Source: Paracentrotus lividus
Taxonomy: Eukaryota; Echinodermata; Echinoidea; Camarodonta; Echinidae
NCBI GenBank assembly: GCA_940671915.1
Contig: CALNVZ010002974.1
Location: 36,225,690-36,289,689, forward strand
Length of the DNA stretch: 64,000 bases
Direction: 5' to 3'
Shown here piece by piece: positions 35,573 to 47,276 of the stretch; the stretch's first letter is position 1; each line of letters begins with the position of its first letter. A program made the position numbers and the translations under genes. The notes under the pieces were generated by a model. That model saw only the letters and a list, made by a program, of their open reading frames with translations, was not told the DNA's origin and did not search any database.

Positions 35573-38300
35573 GTAAATCATGACGTTTAAACATGAAGGA
35601 GTCATTGTTGTTTAAATATCACAATAGTTGAACTTGTTGTTTCACATGCATGTACCCATGATGTGCATGATTGTAGAGTAATACCCCTTTCTTCTCTCAA
35701 TTATGTTTTGATCATTTCATTCTCCTGTTTTTCTCTTTTTCTCACTTTTTTTTTGTATTGTTATCACTCACCCATATTGAATCTTCTATACTTTGTTTAT
35801 AAAAAGCCATTGGAAGTCACATTTCTATGTATTTGCATGGACCAATAAAGAATCTTGTATATTGTATCTTGTATAACTTGTTATTGTCTTCTTCAGAATT
35901 TCCACCATTTAACACCTTTCTCTTCTCAATTATGTTTTGATCAGTTTGCCTATCTTATGTCTCCTATCCTCTCCTCTTGTATATCATTCTCCTGTTTTTG
36001 TCTTTCTCTCACTTTTTTTTATCACTCATCCACATTGCATCTTCCAACTTATTTATAACTTGATGTAATATGTTGTCTTCAGCAGAATTTCCATCATTTA
36101 AAAGCTACATAACTTTTTGAGATACTGTACATGTACATGTATTATACACACTTTCTGTTTTAATTCCACCCACATCTTTCAGTATTTGATTTGATTCACT
36201 TAACTGCAAATCTATTCTTAATTTCCAGAAGGGCTTACAAAAAAATAACTTTATTTGTTTGTGTAGCCTTTATGAAAGCTGTGGCATTTTCAACAATCAG
36301 AATAATTTGAAAATGTCAGTTGCCTCGCCAATAAGGGATTCATTTGTGATTTTTCTATGTATAATAATTCTACTCTCTGTTTCATTTATTACATGTGCAT
36401 GTACATTATAATTGTTACCTTGCCTTAAAACCTGATGAAGTCTTTGCTCTGACAAACCTAAAACAAAAGCTGCTTTTAACATAACACCTAAAAAGGAAAT
36501 ATAGAAAAAGAGATATTTTATTTTTATTTTTTTTAGAAAGACAAAGTAACATATAGATTCATGAGGCTTTTTTTTTTTAATTATTATTATTATTTTGATG
36601 GTTCAATGTTACATTATGTACACATCAAAGTGTTGTATTGGAGGAAATTTAATGACATGATGAATGGCACATGACTGAACATTGATTGAAATCTTGACAC
36701 AAATCACATGAGTATGACATTGTTATCAAGCTCACAGTTTGTGTACGTGACACATGGAGGAAAGAAAGACAAAGAAATGCTTAGCACTCTCAGCATCATC
36801 AAATCCATATTGGGTGTTTTCTGTTTATGCTTAACGTATCGGTGTCGCCTTGAATTATGATCGTGTTACTGATGAACTTGTGGTTTTGTTACGGCCATCA
36901 AGCCATCGATCACCCTGTCCCCTTATGGATCCCTATGAAAACCTAATTAGAATATGAGTTTCGGAATGGCGAAAACTAATCTGAAATTCATTACAGAAAA
37001 CGAGCCCTTGCTGACTAGTATTTCACTTTGAACGAGAAGAGGAAAGATTTAATTGCCGGAATAGAGGAAGATATTTATATCTCTTACCATGCGATGTCAC
37101 GTTTAAGCGCTTTTTACAAGTAGTCTCTTCTTTCTTGTGCTTTTGAATTCTGGTTTGTATCAGCATGAAGCTGTTTAAGATACAAGATATGTACCATGTA
37201 TCTGACCGGAAATCAATTGTGAATTTCTTAATAGAGTGAGAAGTTCAACTCTTTCTTTTTAAAAGGATTATTAGGCATCTTACAGTATACATTGGAGGTG
37301 GGGTTGCTAATCCAGGAACTGTATGTACCTTGTTGGTCATTGACAGCAATGTCGCACATGAGATATTGACTCGCGTAACCAAAACATTAAACAGGCATAT
37401 GTAGTCATTTAAAACCATTACAAAAATTATTTCTGTCACTCTAAGGGAACATTTTTATAGGTAACTGGAATGTCAGCTTGCCCTCACCTTCATTTATATT
37501 GCCTTGGGTTGAATGATAATCCTTTGGTCTTTCCTCCCTTGCTATTAAAAAAAATAATACTATGTGTGAACTGGTGTGCCAATTCCCCAGGGTGCCCTCT
37601 TATGTGGTTATGCTCAAATGCAAATCAATGATTACATGTACATGTACACAAAAATCTATGTTATTCTTGTAAATGTAAAATTTTAAGGAATTATTTAAAA
37701 TCTAATGTGCAAATTCAATCATAATCAAATTGAAAATCTGACAATTCATCTAATTTCCTTTAATAGGCTGTTGACATAATATGCTGCCAAGTTGAATGAT
37801 AGTATCATCTCATTTGGTCAATCATCCGTGTATATGTATAGGATCTGAATATACAGGGTGTCCTGGAGAAAGTGGAACCCGAGTAGTCAGTCATTTTACT
37901 TTCTGAATGCTTGAGTGATATATTAAATGCACCATTTTAAAATTTCTTCAGTCTGACCACACCTTATACAATTCAAAATACCATTCAAAAGAGCCATTAT
38001 GCATTGTGATAAAATATTTTAGGTTTTATCTTTCAATGATTATTTTGTTATACCCAGGAGAAGTACATGTACAATGTAAATGGGAATTGAAAGAGGGATG
38101 GGAGTAATGTTTTTTTATGAATGTGCTAAAGGGTACGTGGCCAAATTGACCATAATAAATCATTTGTAATTACTTTCAACATCCTGTTCAAAATGTATTG
38201 GAAACAATGATATCCATATACTAAGTATCATTATACCCATCATTATTAATAATTGTATTTTCTGGTATTACTTATTGATAACATTATAAATTTTTTGTAG
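35573..38300 (+). other. UNC45 last intron
   Basis: The intron is 2728 bp. It includes a diverged direct duplication near 35663-36110, where CTTTCTTCTCAATTATGTTTTG-like text recurs about 240 bp apart. The acceptor is TTTTTTGTAG. No other feature is recognised. Confidence 0.7.
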
Positions 38301-38555
38301 GTCAACGCCTGGCTAGAGATACTTCAAGGCCTCTGTGTGAATCCAGACAAGGACATCCAGTTCCGTGGTGTTCACATTGTTGCTAGCGTCATCGAGAGCA
38401 AGGAGGAGAATGCTAGGAAGGTGGTGGAGACAACCATGCTGGAGGTTCTGATGGCTCTAGCTAAGGATGAAAGTCCAGAGAACAAGAAGATAGCAGATAG
38501 AGCAGAGGAAGCACTGGATCAGGCTAGGGAATATGGTCTTATTCAGAAGGCATGA
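38301..38555 (+). CDS. unc45: UNC45 terminal exon with stop
   Basis: 84 codons plus TGA: VNAWLEILQGLCVNPDKD, IQFRGVHIVASVIESKEENA, KVVETTMLEVLMALAKDES, and the end DQAREYGLIQKA. WLEILQ-LC near the start and the basic YG-I end match UNC45 C-termini. The frame is in phase 0 with exon h. Confidence 0.95.
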   Translation, partial: VNAWLEILQGLCVNPDKDIQFRGVHIVASVIESKEENARKVVETTMLEVLMALAKDESPENKKIADRAEEALDQAREYGLIQKA

Positions 38556-38757
38556 TGATCCCAACACCATTGTAGATGCCACTAACATGGCTCATTGTCC
38601 TGGAGGCTGTTCTAGGGTTTGAGGATGTTCTTCACAAATATTTAAGTCAGACTTATAAGTCCCTCTGGATCGGGTCAAAAACTAAGGTCTTATTCAGAAG
38701 GCATGATGTTCCCAACCTATTCCAGATGCCACCAACATGGCTCACTATTCTGGATTG
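38535..38757 (+). repeat. ~72-bp direct duplication of the stop-codon region
   Basis: 38535-38606 (GGTCTTATTCAGAAGGCATG onward) is repeated at 38686-38757, 151 bp downstream, at roughly 87% identity by eye. The copy includes the codons for GLIQKA and the TGA, now stranded in the 3' UTR. Confidence 0.85.
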
Positions 38758-38885
38758 TGACGGGAAGTTAAAGCTGGTGTATAGTTTCGGGAGAGAGAAA
38801 ATTAATTTTGATTCACATTAAGATAAATTATGAAAGATTGAATCCAAGAACTATAATAAAGCAAATTATATCACTTGAAATCTCA
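38556..38885 (+). other. unc45: UNC45 3' UTR (probable)
   Basis: Runs from the stop to about 20-25 nt past the first poly(A) signal. It includes the duplicated stop region. Transcripts may extend to a distal signal near 40245. Confidence 0.6.
38855..38860 (+). terminator. unc45: poly(A) signal AATAAA
   Basis: AATAAA lies 300 nt after the stop and is followed by a T/GT-rich stretch (TTTTAGTGTCTTTATTTC). An alternative AATAAA at 40245-40250 is followed by GTGTGCAATGCTGTC. Confidence 0.6.
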
Positions 38886-41065
38886 TTTTAGTGTCTTTAT
38901 TTCATGATATAAGGATAAAAAAGATAAGTCGGGGACCCGTCTCAGATTAGCGCTCACGTGGAAAACCAATGGGGATTCTTTTGTGTGAGTGTTACAAACA
39001 GGTCGTTCGCACTAATTCACGCCGTAACCTCTGGCGTGCAAAGCTGACAGCAGAGGTATAAACGGCAGTTAAATTACCCTTCATTCAAACAAGTTCAATG
39101 AAATTCATCAGAAATAATGAAAGGAATGTCACAGGATCTCTCACACACATATCTTTTGCAATGTGGACAACATGTAACTACATTTGATCGGTTTTGTTCT
39201 AATTCCTCTTTTGTTACCAAAACTATACACCAGGTTCAGGTGAGTGATCTTACCTCAGAAGATTTTAAAAATAGTTGGTGTTTCACAGAGAATTAAGTTG
39301 GACTTATAGGCATCCTCTATTTTTTATAATGCATGATCTCATTGATAGTGCGCATCCCCCGAACATGATCTGACCAATGGAGTTCGTCTGAGAGAGCCAA
39401 AATATCAAATCTTAATAAATTTGTGAAGAAAAATACAGCATTCGTATTCGGCTCAATATTTTTTTCCCGCTTGTACAATATTTCTTTATATCCAACTCAA
39501 GGTCATCCAATATTCTCCAAATATTTGTTGTTCTGTCCGTGATTTATTTCTAATATCCATACTTTTAATGAAATATTATGCAAATAATGTATTTTTTCTT
39601 TGGTAAAAGTAAAGGGCAATGAAATTTGTTTGACATTGACATCTATTTAAAGATTGGAAAACCAACAATTATATCCAATATAATCAATCCTTGTTTTCTC
39701 AATATGTTGTTAAAGTGGCAGACTCTGTGTCTCACTGTTGTTTTTAGAAAAAAAAAAGAAAAAAAAACTTTTTATTTTACCTTGATGTGACTGGGGAGAT
39801 ACAAAATATCTTTCTTAGTACTTCTTTGTTACAGTTTTTGATCTGTGATATTCCTGTACTATTTGTCTGCTACACAAGCTAACCAGGCCACCAAATATGG
39901 TTAAACAAAAACATGCAATTAAAAAAAGCTGTTTGGTGGCCTGGTTACATTATTTCAATTTAAAAACAGAATGTTTAATGTACATGAAAAGATGTGACAT
40001 ATCTTTTCATGTACATTAAACATTCTGTTTTTAAATTGAAATAATGTGTAGATTGGCTATTCTGTTAAACAATAGAAAATTCTATAATATACCAGACTTC
40101 ATAAAATGTACTTTTTGTTCATTGTGTTGTTATGCAACAGCAAAAGAACAATTATTCAATTCAAAGTCTTCCTTAATATATGTGTATAGTATGTATAGAA
40201 CAATGCCTTCTTTTTGTATAGTTATTTATTGATGATAGTATAGTAATAAAAGTGCCTTATTCGTGTGCAATGCTGTCATTGTTTTAAAATATTACAGAAT
40301 TGTACTTTTAAAAATAGAATTAACGTTGTCATTTAGAACGCATGAACTTTGAAAATAATTGTTATATCAACAAGGACAATTCATGAATATGTTTGTGGTT
40401 TATTAATTTATGAGATTCAAAGATAATGTGGGAGTGAATTATTAATTTCAACAAGACACCTATGATTTATTATTTCTGAATAATTTTTTTAATGTATTTT
40501 TCTCTAAGGTGTCTATGGATTATGCAATTTGGAGAGCATTGAACTAAAACAGTTCCTTGTAACTAGTCAGTATATTATTTATTTATTTATTTTTCTTAAT
40601 TTTTTAACATGGCTGTTACATGTAGTAAGGTAGTAACTAAACTAATAGATATAGAAGAATTAGTGATTTTTTACAACTCCTTATTGTTTTTTTTTAATCC
40701 TTTCTAAATTCTACATTATGAATCGAATCAAAAGACCAATTTTTTCTTATGTGATTACGTGAATCCAATCATGCTAATAATAAAGAGTGAATGTTAAAAA
40801 GCACATTTTTAACTAGATAGATGTCTCCTGTTTTGTTTTTGGGAAAGGGGGTTATAGTTCATTAAAGTTTACTTTTATGACATTCGACATTGACAAAACG
40901 GAGGGGTGCAAGAGCTCAAAGAAGGTATGAAACCAAAGAAAATATATTGTAGAGAGAGAGAGAGGGAGTGGAGGAGGAGGAAAGATGATGAATGAGGGAG
41001 AAGAATTAAATCAAATTGAATTAGAAAAGGGAGCCTCAAAAGATGTGAGATCACATTGATCTGAG
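38886..41065. other. 3' flank of UNC45, with a perfect hairpin
   Basis: No gene is recognised. It contains the inverted repeats at 39879-40047 and AT-rich sequence with several short T runs. Confidence 0.4.
39879..40047. repeat. two consecutive inverted repeats, one a perfect 47-bp hairpin
   Basis: 39947-39993 and 40001-40047 are exact inverted copies (47 bp) around the 7-nt loop GTGACAT. Immediately before, AACCAGGCCACCAAA (39879-39893) pairs exactly with TTTGGTGGCCTGGTT (39933-39947). Confidence 0.9.
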
Positions 41066-41069
41066 TTAA

Positions 41070-41562
41070 AGGGGAAGTTCACCCTGGAATTTCATTGGCG
41101 TTGAAAATTGCAGAAAAATAAAAGAAAAATATGAGTGAAGGTTTGGAGGAAATCGACCAAAAAATAATGAAGTTATAAACATTTAAAGTTTTGATTATGT
41201 GACGTCACATGCGAGCAGGCCTCCTATGTGTTATGTAATGTAAATTCCATAAAGTGTAATTTTTTCAGAAGAAAATTAATAATTTCACCTGTGCGGTCGA
41301 TATATCATGAAACATAAGTTTATATACATGCCCCTATCAAATTAATCCATTCCCTTATCAAGAACCATGAAAAAAGACAAATTTATGGAATTTGCATACA
41401 CAACACATGGAAGTGCTGCTCGCACGTGACGTCACAGAATCAAAAGTTTAATATTCATAACTTCCCTATTTTTGGTCAATTTTCTTCCAACTTTCACTTA
41501 TATTTTTCTTTTATTTTTCTATATTTTTTAAAACTAACAAAATTCCAGGGTGAACTTCCCCT
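41070..41562. mobile_element. MITE AGGGGAAGTTCACCCTGG, full copy (TTAA target site)
   Basis: A 493-bp element with ends AGGGGAAGTTCACCCTGGAA and the inverse, flanked by TTAA (41066-41069 and 41563-41566). The arms continue as a diverged palindrome, each with a GTGACGTCAC block (near 41200 and 41435). TTAA targets are typical of piggyBac-type transposases. The truncated relative is at 725-1031. Confidence 0.88.
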
Positions 41563-42641
41563 TTAAAAGAATGGAAGTGACAAGAAAAATAATGTAACAG
41601 GGAAATTAGGAGTGAGAGAAAAAGAACGAAAATAAGAGAGATGAGGAAGATGATGAATGAAAGTAGACGAGGAAGAAAAATTTTTTAAAAAGGGGTAGTA
41701 CTTTCCTATACTTTTATTAATATTGCTGATCACATTTTTGTGTAATTTTCAATTAAGTCATCCCCATCATCTTTCGTAATGAGGTGAAAATACATGAAAT
41801 TAACTTACTAATAAATAATGAAAAGATATGCAATGAAGTAATGAAATGAAGAGTTTCAAAAGGTTGAGTTTTAATCTTAATATAGCACCCCTTATAACAT
41901 GCACTATGTAACAAAATGCGATTTTCTCTGAACTAACAAATATGGATGAAGTCATTAATGATAAAAACTTCTCGATGAAACTACAAATTCGTGTTTATTT
42001 TCATTGTTATTGTTACACTCTGCTTGCATTTTTGAGTCGTGGCCTACATTAATGTACTCGCAATTAAAACCTCTTTTTTTTTTCTTTCGACACTGACCAT
42101 CTGCCGTTCAACATCTTTTGAAATGAAATCGATGATATTTGGAATACGATTATGCAAAGGATTTGGCGTACTTTTGAAGCCAGAACTGGTGATACAAGAG
42201 CTCTGTATAAAAGTGTTGAGGGTATTCCGTAGTAGTTTGACTCGTACCGACATTGATGGATGGCTCGGACGGGCTATTACTACACCAGCCTTCCTCAGTG
42301 AATTGACTTGAAGCGATGCGGTGTTGTTCTAGTCGGGTCAAGTCACTCGTTATAGTCAATAATTATCCATCAAGGTGCGAACTTAGGACCTGTGAGAGAG
42401 ATATCATCCATATTCACCCCCCCCCCCTCCATGTCTCTACCTTTATGTGTCTGTTTTGAAACGCCATATTTATTAGCTACTCTTCATTTGCAATGCATGA
42501 TTTAGTAACGGTAATCTCAGTACCTGTAGGTATCTCAATCCACACTTTATCTATAGGCACAATTATATTCTTTTTCATTGTTCAGTAAATTTATGTGAAC
42601 ATAACAGTCCACTGATTTCTGTCTCATATTCGTGTATTTTG
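41563..42641. other. intergenic sequence, nothing firm
   Basis: A purine-rich stretch (41580-41700) and a C9 run near 42418. A somewhat GC-richer interval (42090-42330) is open in more than one frame on both strands, with no family resemblance. Confidence 0.4.
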
Positions 42642-42862
42642 TAGGGGAGACCGGGGATGGACGTTACAAAATTCACATTTTGGGCAAGATAATTCTAATG
42701 AAGTACTCACACACACTCCATTTTAGGTCTGTAGTTAGCCTATTATGTTGGCTAAAACCGGAGGCACATAAAACTTGAAAACATGCAAACACTAATTAAC
42801 TACAGCTTAATTAATGAAGACATTTTTTTTTTTTTGTAACAACCTACCCTGTATACGGGGTA

Positions 42863-43640
42863 CATATCAATTCTAGTTGTAAACTTAAGAGATAGAGGGC
42901 GCTACCATTCTACTCAAAGCGAACGTGCCCATTGACTTTTTTTGTTTTTGGACAGTTTTTCACTTTATTTTCTTTGCATAGTTTTGATCCTCGATGCCGC
43001 ATTATATTATTATAGCTTATTGTTCACAGGGCAATTAAAAGCTTGAATTCTCAGCTTTCCGGAGATGGTAAATTCATTTTAATTGATTAAAAAAAAGTCC
43101 TGTCACTTTGAACATAATCATAAGAGGTTATATTCTTTCCTCGACTAGTCAATATTTACGCTTATCACGTGCATATCGCATAGAAACATGTGAACGGCGT
43201 CTTCTCAAGACTTGTGACAAGTTCACAATCTATGTCATTGTTTTGAGCACCAATTTATATGAATTGCATATTCTGATTACAACTTCAGCTCAATAATGTT
43301 ATAAGCTTGCCCAAACGTGTATTTCCTCCATCTGGTCTGGAGAATCTATTAACTAACAACATGATAAAAGTTCATCAATTTCTTTCATCTCCACGAGTAG
43401 ATTGCTCAACCGAACGGACAATACCATTCCACTGGAGGGAAGTCTTCTTACGCGAGTTTTTGTGAGCTAATTTATTATTGCAGCCAGCTGTATAGATTTG
43501 TGCGCTTCTCAGCCGTATTTCCAACGTCACTTTGTTGCGTCTGGCCTCTTAGATATAATGGACGCGCCTTGTTTAATTACGATTTAATGCCGCACATTGG
43601 TATACGTTAACTTTACATTTTACATAGAGTAGAATTGATA
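42863..43640. mobile_element. nested insertion 1 (TA target site)
   Basis: A 778-bp sequence absent from the copy at 63.3-63.8 kb. The ends CATATCAATTCTAG and (reading inward from the right) TATCAATTCTACT are inverted. TA flanks it on both sides, and removal restores ACGGGGTA-AGTTGTTAC exactly as in the empty copy. Confidence 0.8.
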
Positions 43641-43883
43641 TAAGTTGTTACACCATACGGGGTAAATTGTTACTATATGTAAACATACGAGGTAATTTGC
43701 TACAATGTGTAAATCTCTTATACCATACTTTTGTTTCAACTTACCAGTTTCTTGGTATCGTTAACAGTAGATTAAGTAGAGCTCTAGAATAGACTAAAGT
43801 AATGATAGAAATATCAAAATATTAGCACCTGAAAATTGAAACAAGATTACTTTACATGTGTAATGTAATTGGGGTAGGTTGTT

Positions 43884-44886
43884 GGGCAAGTCCAAGCTAT
43901 TTTGCGCGGTAACAAACGGGACATTCAGAGCCAAAAATAGGGCTTGTTTGAAAAATCTGAAATGAAATCTCAATCCTTTGGTATATTCCTGAAGGGACAA
44001 AGAATGTTCAACAAAAACATAAAAAATAGTTGTAATAACTCAATTCATAATTAATTTATGATCATTTATTCGTCGGGACCGCAAAAAAATGGTGTTTTCA
44101 AATTTTGACTTTGTTCACATATAACTCCGAATTCAAAAAGTAGATCTAAATTTGCAGAGTCATATCCTCTAAAACATGTAATAAACATTGTAAGGACATA
44201 TTTTAACGTTAATACAACTTCGAGTTTTCTGGCAAAGGTCAAGTTTTAAAAACTATGTCAGGTAACAAACGGGACAGTAACACACGGGACAATTATTCCC
44301 CGTCATATTTTTTATTAAACAATTGGTGTAGCCAAGGCATGGCAGCATCTTTTGTTAAAAAATCTCTGTGATAAAACAAAAGAAACATAATACAAAACAC
44401 AAATGTAAGAAAAACTTTTCTTGTTTCATTTCTAAAGGTGGGAGGGTGGGTAATAAAAATGCATGATTTTACATCAGCTCAGTAACTTTTGTGAAACTGT
44501 TTCGAAGACCTGAATATTTGAAGTCTAAAAATATGGAAAGCTATGTGCTAAGTTCGTGATATTTTCACCAGAGTTAGCCAAGAAAATACAAAAACAGAAA
44601 ATACTTACTTTTTGGTTATACTCTTATAAAAAATCTCTTTTTTAAATGGTTGAAAATAGCAGTTTTAATGCATTTTCTATTTTCCATGAATATTAATGAG
44701 CCTTGTGACGTCATATGACCTTGAAATGACTTTTTGACCTCATTTGCATTAAGTTCATTTCATACCCTTTATGGTGATATATGACACATTATGTATACCT
44801 TTACAAACCCATTGACACACTTGACACAAAAATGGTCAAAAAGTAAAAAAATCACCATCTCGGGAACAAATAGCGTGGACTTGCCC
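43884..44886. mobile_element. nested insertion 2 with GTAACAAACGGGACA phrase
   Basis: A 1003-bp sequence absent from the sister copy. The terminal inverted repeats are GGGCAAGTCCAAGCTATTTT and GGGCAAGTCCACGCTATTTG. TGTT is duplicated on both sides (43880-43883 and 44887-44890). The phrase GTAACAAACGGGACA occurs at about 43909 and 44266, with AACACACGGGACA right after. It carries a TGACGTCA near 44706. No coding capacity. Confidence 0.82.
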
Positions 44887-45070
44887 TGTTACATCGACAT
44901 GGGGTAGGTTATTGTAGCAACCTACCCCATGGGCGATTTTACACATAAAATCAAGTGTAGCAAAGCCATTAGGCAGAATTACAGGGCATGGCTCAGGGGT
45001 ATATTAGTGACATACATGTACTATATACTATCTACTATACTATCTACGAAAACAAGATCTTTTTAGTGTT

Positions 45071-45670
45071 GATCAATTCGCATTTTTACCAAACCATTCT
45101 ACTGTCACATGTTTACATAGAGTGCTCGACGATTGGTATGAAGCGTTTAATGAACATGAAGTTGTTGGGGCCTGTTTCTTGGATATCTCAAAATGTTTTG
45201 ATTCTATTGATCATAAATTGTTACTTTTTAAATTGGAAAAATATGGTATAACCAAAATCCCATTGAATTGGTTTACGAGCTACCTTCACAACAGAAAACA
45301 AATAGTTCATTGTCATGGTGTCTCATCATCTCTCCAAAACGTTACTGTTGGAATCCCTCAAGGCAGTGTCTTGGGACCTATTTTATTCTTAATTATGATT
45401 AATGATATTTCTGAAAGTATAAGATGCACATGTAACATTTTTGCTGATGACGTTGTTGTTTATAGTATTGGTAAAGATGCAAATACTGTTAACATAGAGC
45501 TACAAAAAGATCTTGATAATATAAAAGAGTGGTATGACATGAATCATCTTACTATCAACATAAACAAGACTAAAGTTATGATGCTAAAAAATAATTCTTC
45601 TGATGAACTTCATTTATTTATTGATAAAAAGCCAGTAGAACAAGTTAAATCTATAAATATCTTGGAATAG
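45071..45670 (+). pseudogene. LINE reverse transcriptase fragment (central palm)
   Basis: The open frame 45122-45670 is preceded in frame by DQFAFLPNHSTV from 45071, so its ATG is internal. It shows RT motifs: FLDISKCFDSIDH (first catalytic Asp), GIPQGSVLGP, and FADD (residues 107-110) in place of the usual YADD, then the thumb-side NKTK. A one-base loss in ATAAATATC near 45650 breaks the conserved KYLG block, and homology stops about 20 nt later. Both ends are missing, so it is an inactive jockey/CR1-type relic. It starts just after the nested stack. Confidence 0.85.
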
Positions 45671-46728
45671 AGATTGCGCTCCAAATAATTCGCTGTGACT
45701 TTTGTAACTTTTTACGCGACAGACCATTATGACTTCATTATGCCAATAAAATACTAGCGCTAATCACGTAAATCCATGAACATGATTGATATGTAGACAT
45801 TTTGAATGATTATTAGATGTTAAAGCTGAGGAGAAAGACGGGGAAATGAGACCGGAATTATTATAATAATCGTTTATCTAAGACTGACAAGATGACATCA
45901 AAACGTGGGATGGATAACATGGCGGGCTCTCATCAAGAACGCAGCTGCGCCTACGGGCAATACCTGATCAAGATGATGATGATCTGAAATTTGAATCGCG
46001 CTTGTAAATTATCCATAATAGAAATACGTAGGACTGCAACTTCCGTTGATACTGACATTACCTTCTAGTGTATTGTATTCAAAAGATTACAGATGCTCTT
46101 TACAATATCGTAAAGCTTCGTAATAATAGGAAAATTCATTGTGATCCTGTTTTGTTTCCCTCCGCTAAATAATATTGATGAAAAGCAATTTACTTTAAAT
46201 CCACTGTATTTAACCGATTTGGTATTCATGATGATTAATATAAAAGCGAACCAAAACATAATTATCGTAGCGAAGGGCCACCATTAGGTTCTAATCTGCT
46301 TCAGACAAAAACATTATTATAGTATTTGATAGATCATTTATTGATCATTGATAGCATATAGACGTTTATTGTCGGACAACACTCGATTAAATATTTACGG
46401 AAAGTTTCCCCTAAGATTTTTCTCCCTCTTGCCTTTTATGTTGAATAAATTGTATATATAAATTATAAGAAAACTTTTGAATAACAAAACGAAAAGTAGA
46501 TGAAGCGCTTAAGAATGATTTTCTTTTGGCACTATAATTATGTTTGACATTATCATTTATTTATTTATCTATCGATGAATGGTAATCAATTATAATAGGC
46601 TTAAACATTTTGTAGGTTTTTATCTATATTATCTACATGATTTTTCGTCTTAAAAAGATGGAATCTAGTCTCGTTAATCATAAATTAAACTCTTCCCCCC
46701 TTTTTTTTCACCCAATCAACCCCCCCCC

Positions 46729-46772
<44 letters not shown>

Positions 46773-46979
46773 ACGAAAAACAAAAGAGTTGAAATGTCCT
46801 CGCAATTTTTTTTTTCGAGAAAACCCCAACACCACCCCCATCATTACATGTCAATCGGATTTCAAAGTTCATATGGATGTATCAGTATAAAATGTTAAGT
46901 ATGTTTAAAGTTTGTTATTGATGTTGATGTCCTTGACATAACATTTCAAATCTCCCAAAGATCGTAAACGCGTCTTCGT

Positions 46980-47276
46980 TCAAATAACCTCTAGATGCCT
47001 TTCGGCTTCGAGATTACCCTTTTGGTTCACCATGGAATCTTTACCATATTTTCGGGTTATGCATTCGTTTGCTTCAACAAAACTCTGAAGACCGTGCCTG
47101 ATGATACCCCCTCTTAATCCCCCTCTCATCCCACCGTCTATGAGGGTATCAACAATGAAACTTGTAGCCTGGTTTTGCAAGTGAAATATCCATTCCTTGG
47201 TGGGCTGCAGAGTACGTAAGATGAGATGAAATGACGAATACTCACGACTCTCTTGAGGTTTTCCCTTGCAAATCAA
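46980..47276 (-). CDS. orphan open frame or exon candidate, unidentified
   Basis: 98 codons on the minus strand, richer in GC than its surroundings. After an internal acceptor-like ACTCTGCAG the frame reads PTKEWIFHLQNQATSFIVD, then TLIDGGMRGGLRGGIIRHG and SFVEANECITRKYGK, a plausible globular composition with a Gly-rich turn. I do not recognise a family. No partner exon is seen nearby, and there is no clear start or promoter. It could be a lone exon of a longer gene, a relic, or chance. Confidence 0.25.
   Translation of the reverse strand: MICKGKPQESREYSSFHLILRTLQPTKEWIFHLQNQATSFIVDTLIDGGMRGGLRGGIIRHGLQSFVEANECITRKYGKDSMVNQKGNLEAERHLEVI

Larger units (their letters stand above)
1347..38555 (+). 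other. unc45: UNC45 myosin co-chaperone gene, C-terminal half (9 exons)
   Basis: Gene-level entry. Nine exons splice in frame to 1446 nt: 481 residues plus stop, roughly half of a usual UNC45 of about 930-945 residues. UNC45 proteins bind Hsp90 through an N-terminal TPR domain (not in this window) and fold myosin heads with the C-terminal UCS domain, an armadillo-repeat superhelix. What is present corresponds to the late central region plus the UCS domain. Recognition rests on UNC45-like blocks in the same order as the family, such as [30 protein letters not shown] and the C-terminal EYGLIQKA. Introns follow GT-AG. Six of the introns are 0.4-1.8 kb, one is about 27 kb and one about 2.7 kb. 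No frameshift or premature stop is seen in the exons, so the gene looks intact and functional. I cannot tell a UNC45A-like from a UNC45B-like paralogue; many invertebrates have one copy. Confidence 0.93.
42642..45026. mobile_element. outer element of a nested stack, GGGTAGGTTGTTAC phrase, copy 1
   Basis: Matches 63264-63845 end to end once two insertions are removed. It starts TAGGGGAGACCGGGG and ends near CATACATGTACTATAT. The phrases GGGGTAAATTGTTAC, GGGGTAGGTTGTT and their inverse AACCTACCCC recur. The two insertions are at 42863-43640 and 43884-44886. A right-hand copy of the GGGGAGACC head is not seen in either copy. Confidence 0.8.

Noticed and set aside
38576..38821. 81-codon frame as an alternative UNC45 C-terminus
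   Set aside because: It begins after the stop, in the duplicated UTR, and no splice site joins it to the coding exons.
39947..40047. microRNA precursor
   Set aside because: A flawless 47-bp stem with 7-nt loop is unlike animal pre-miRNAs; template switching or an artefact is more likely.
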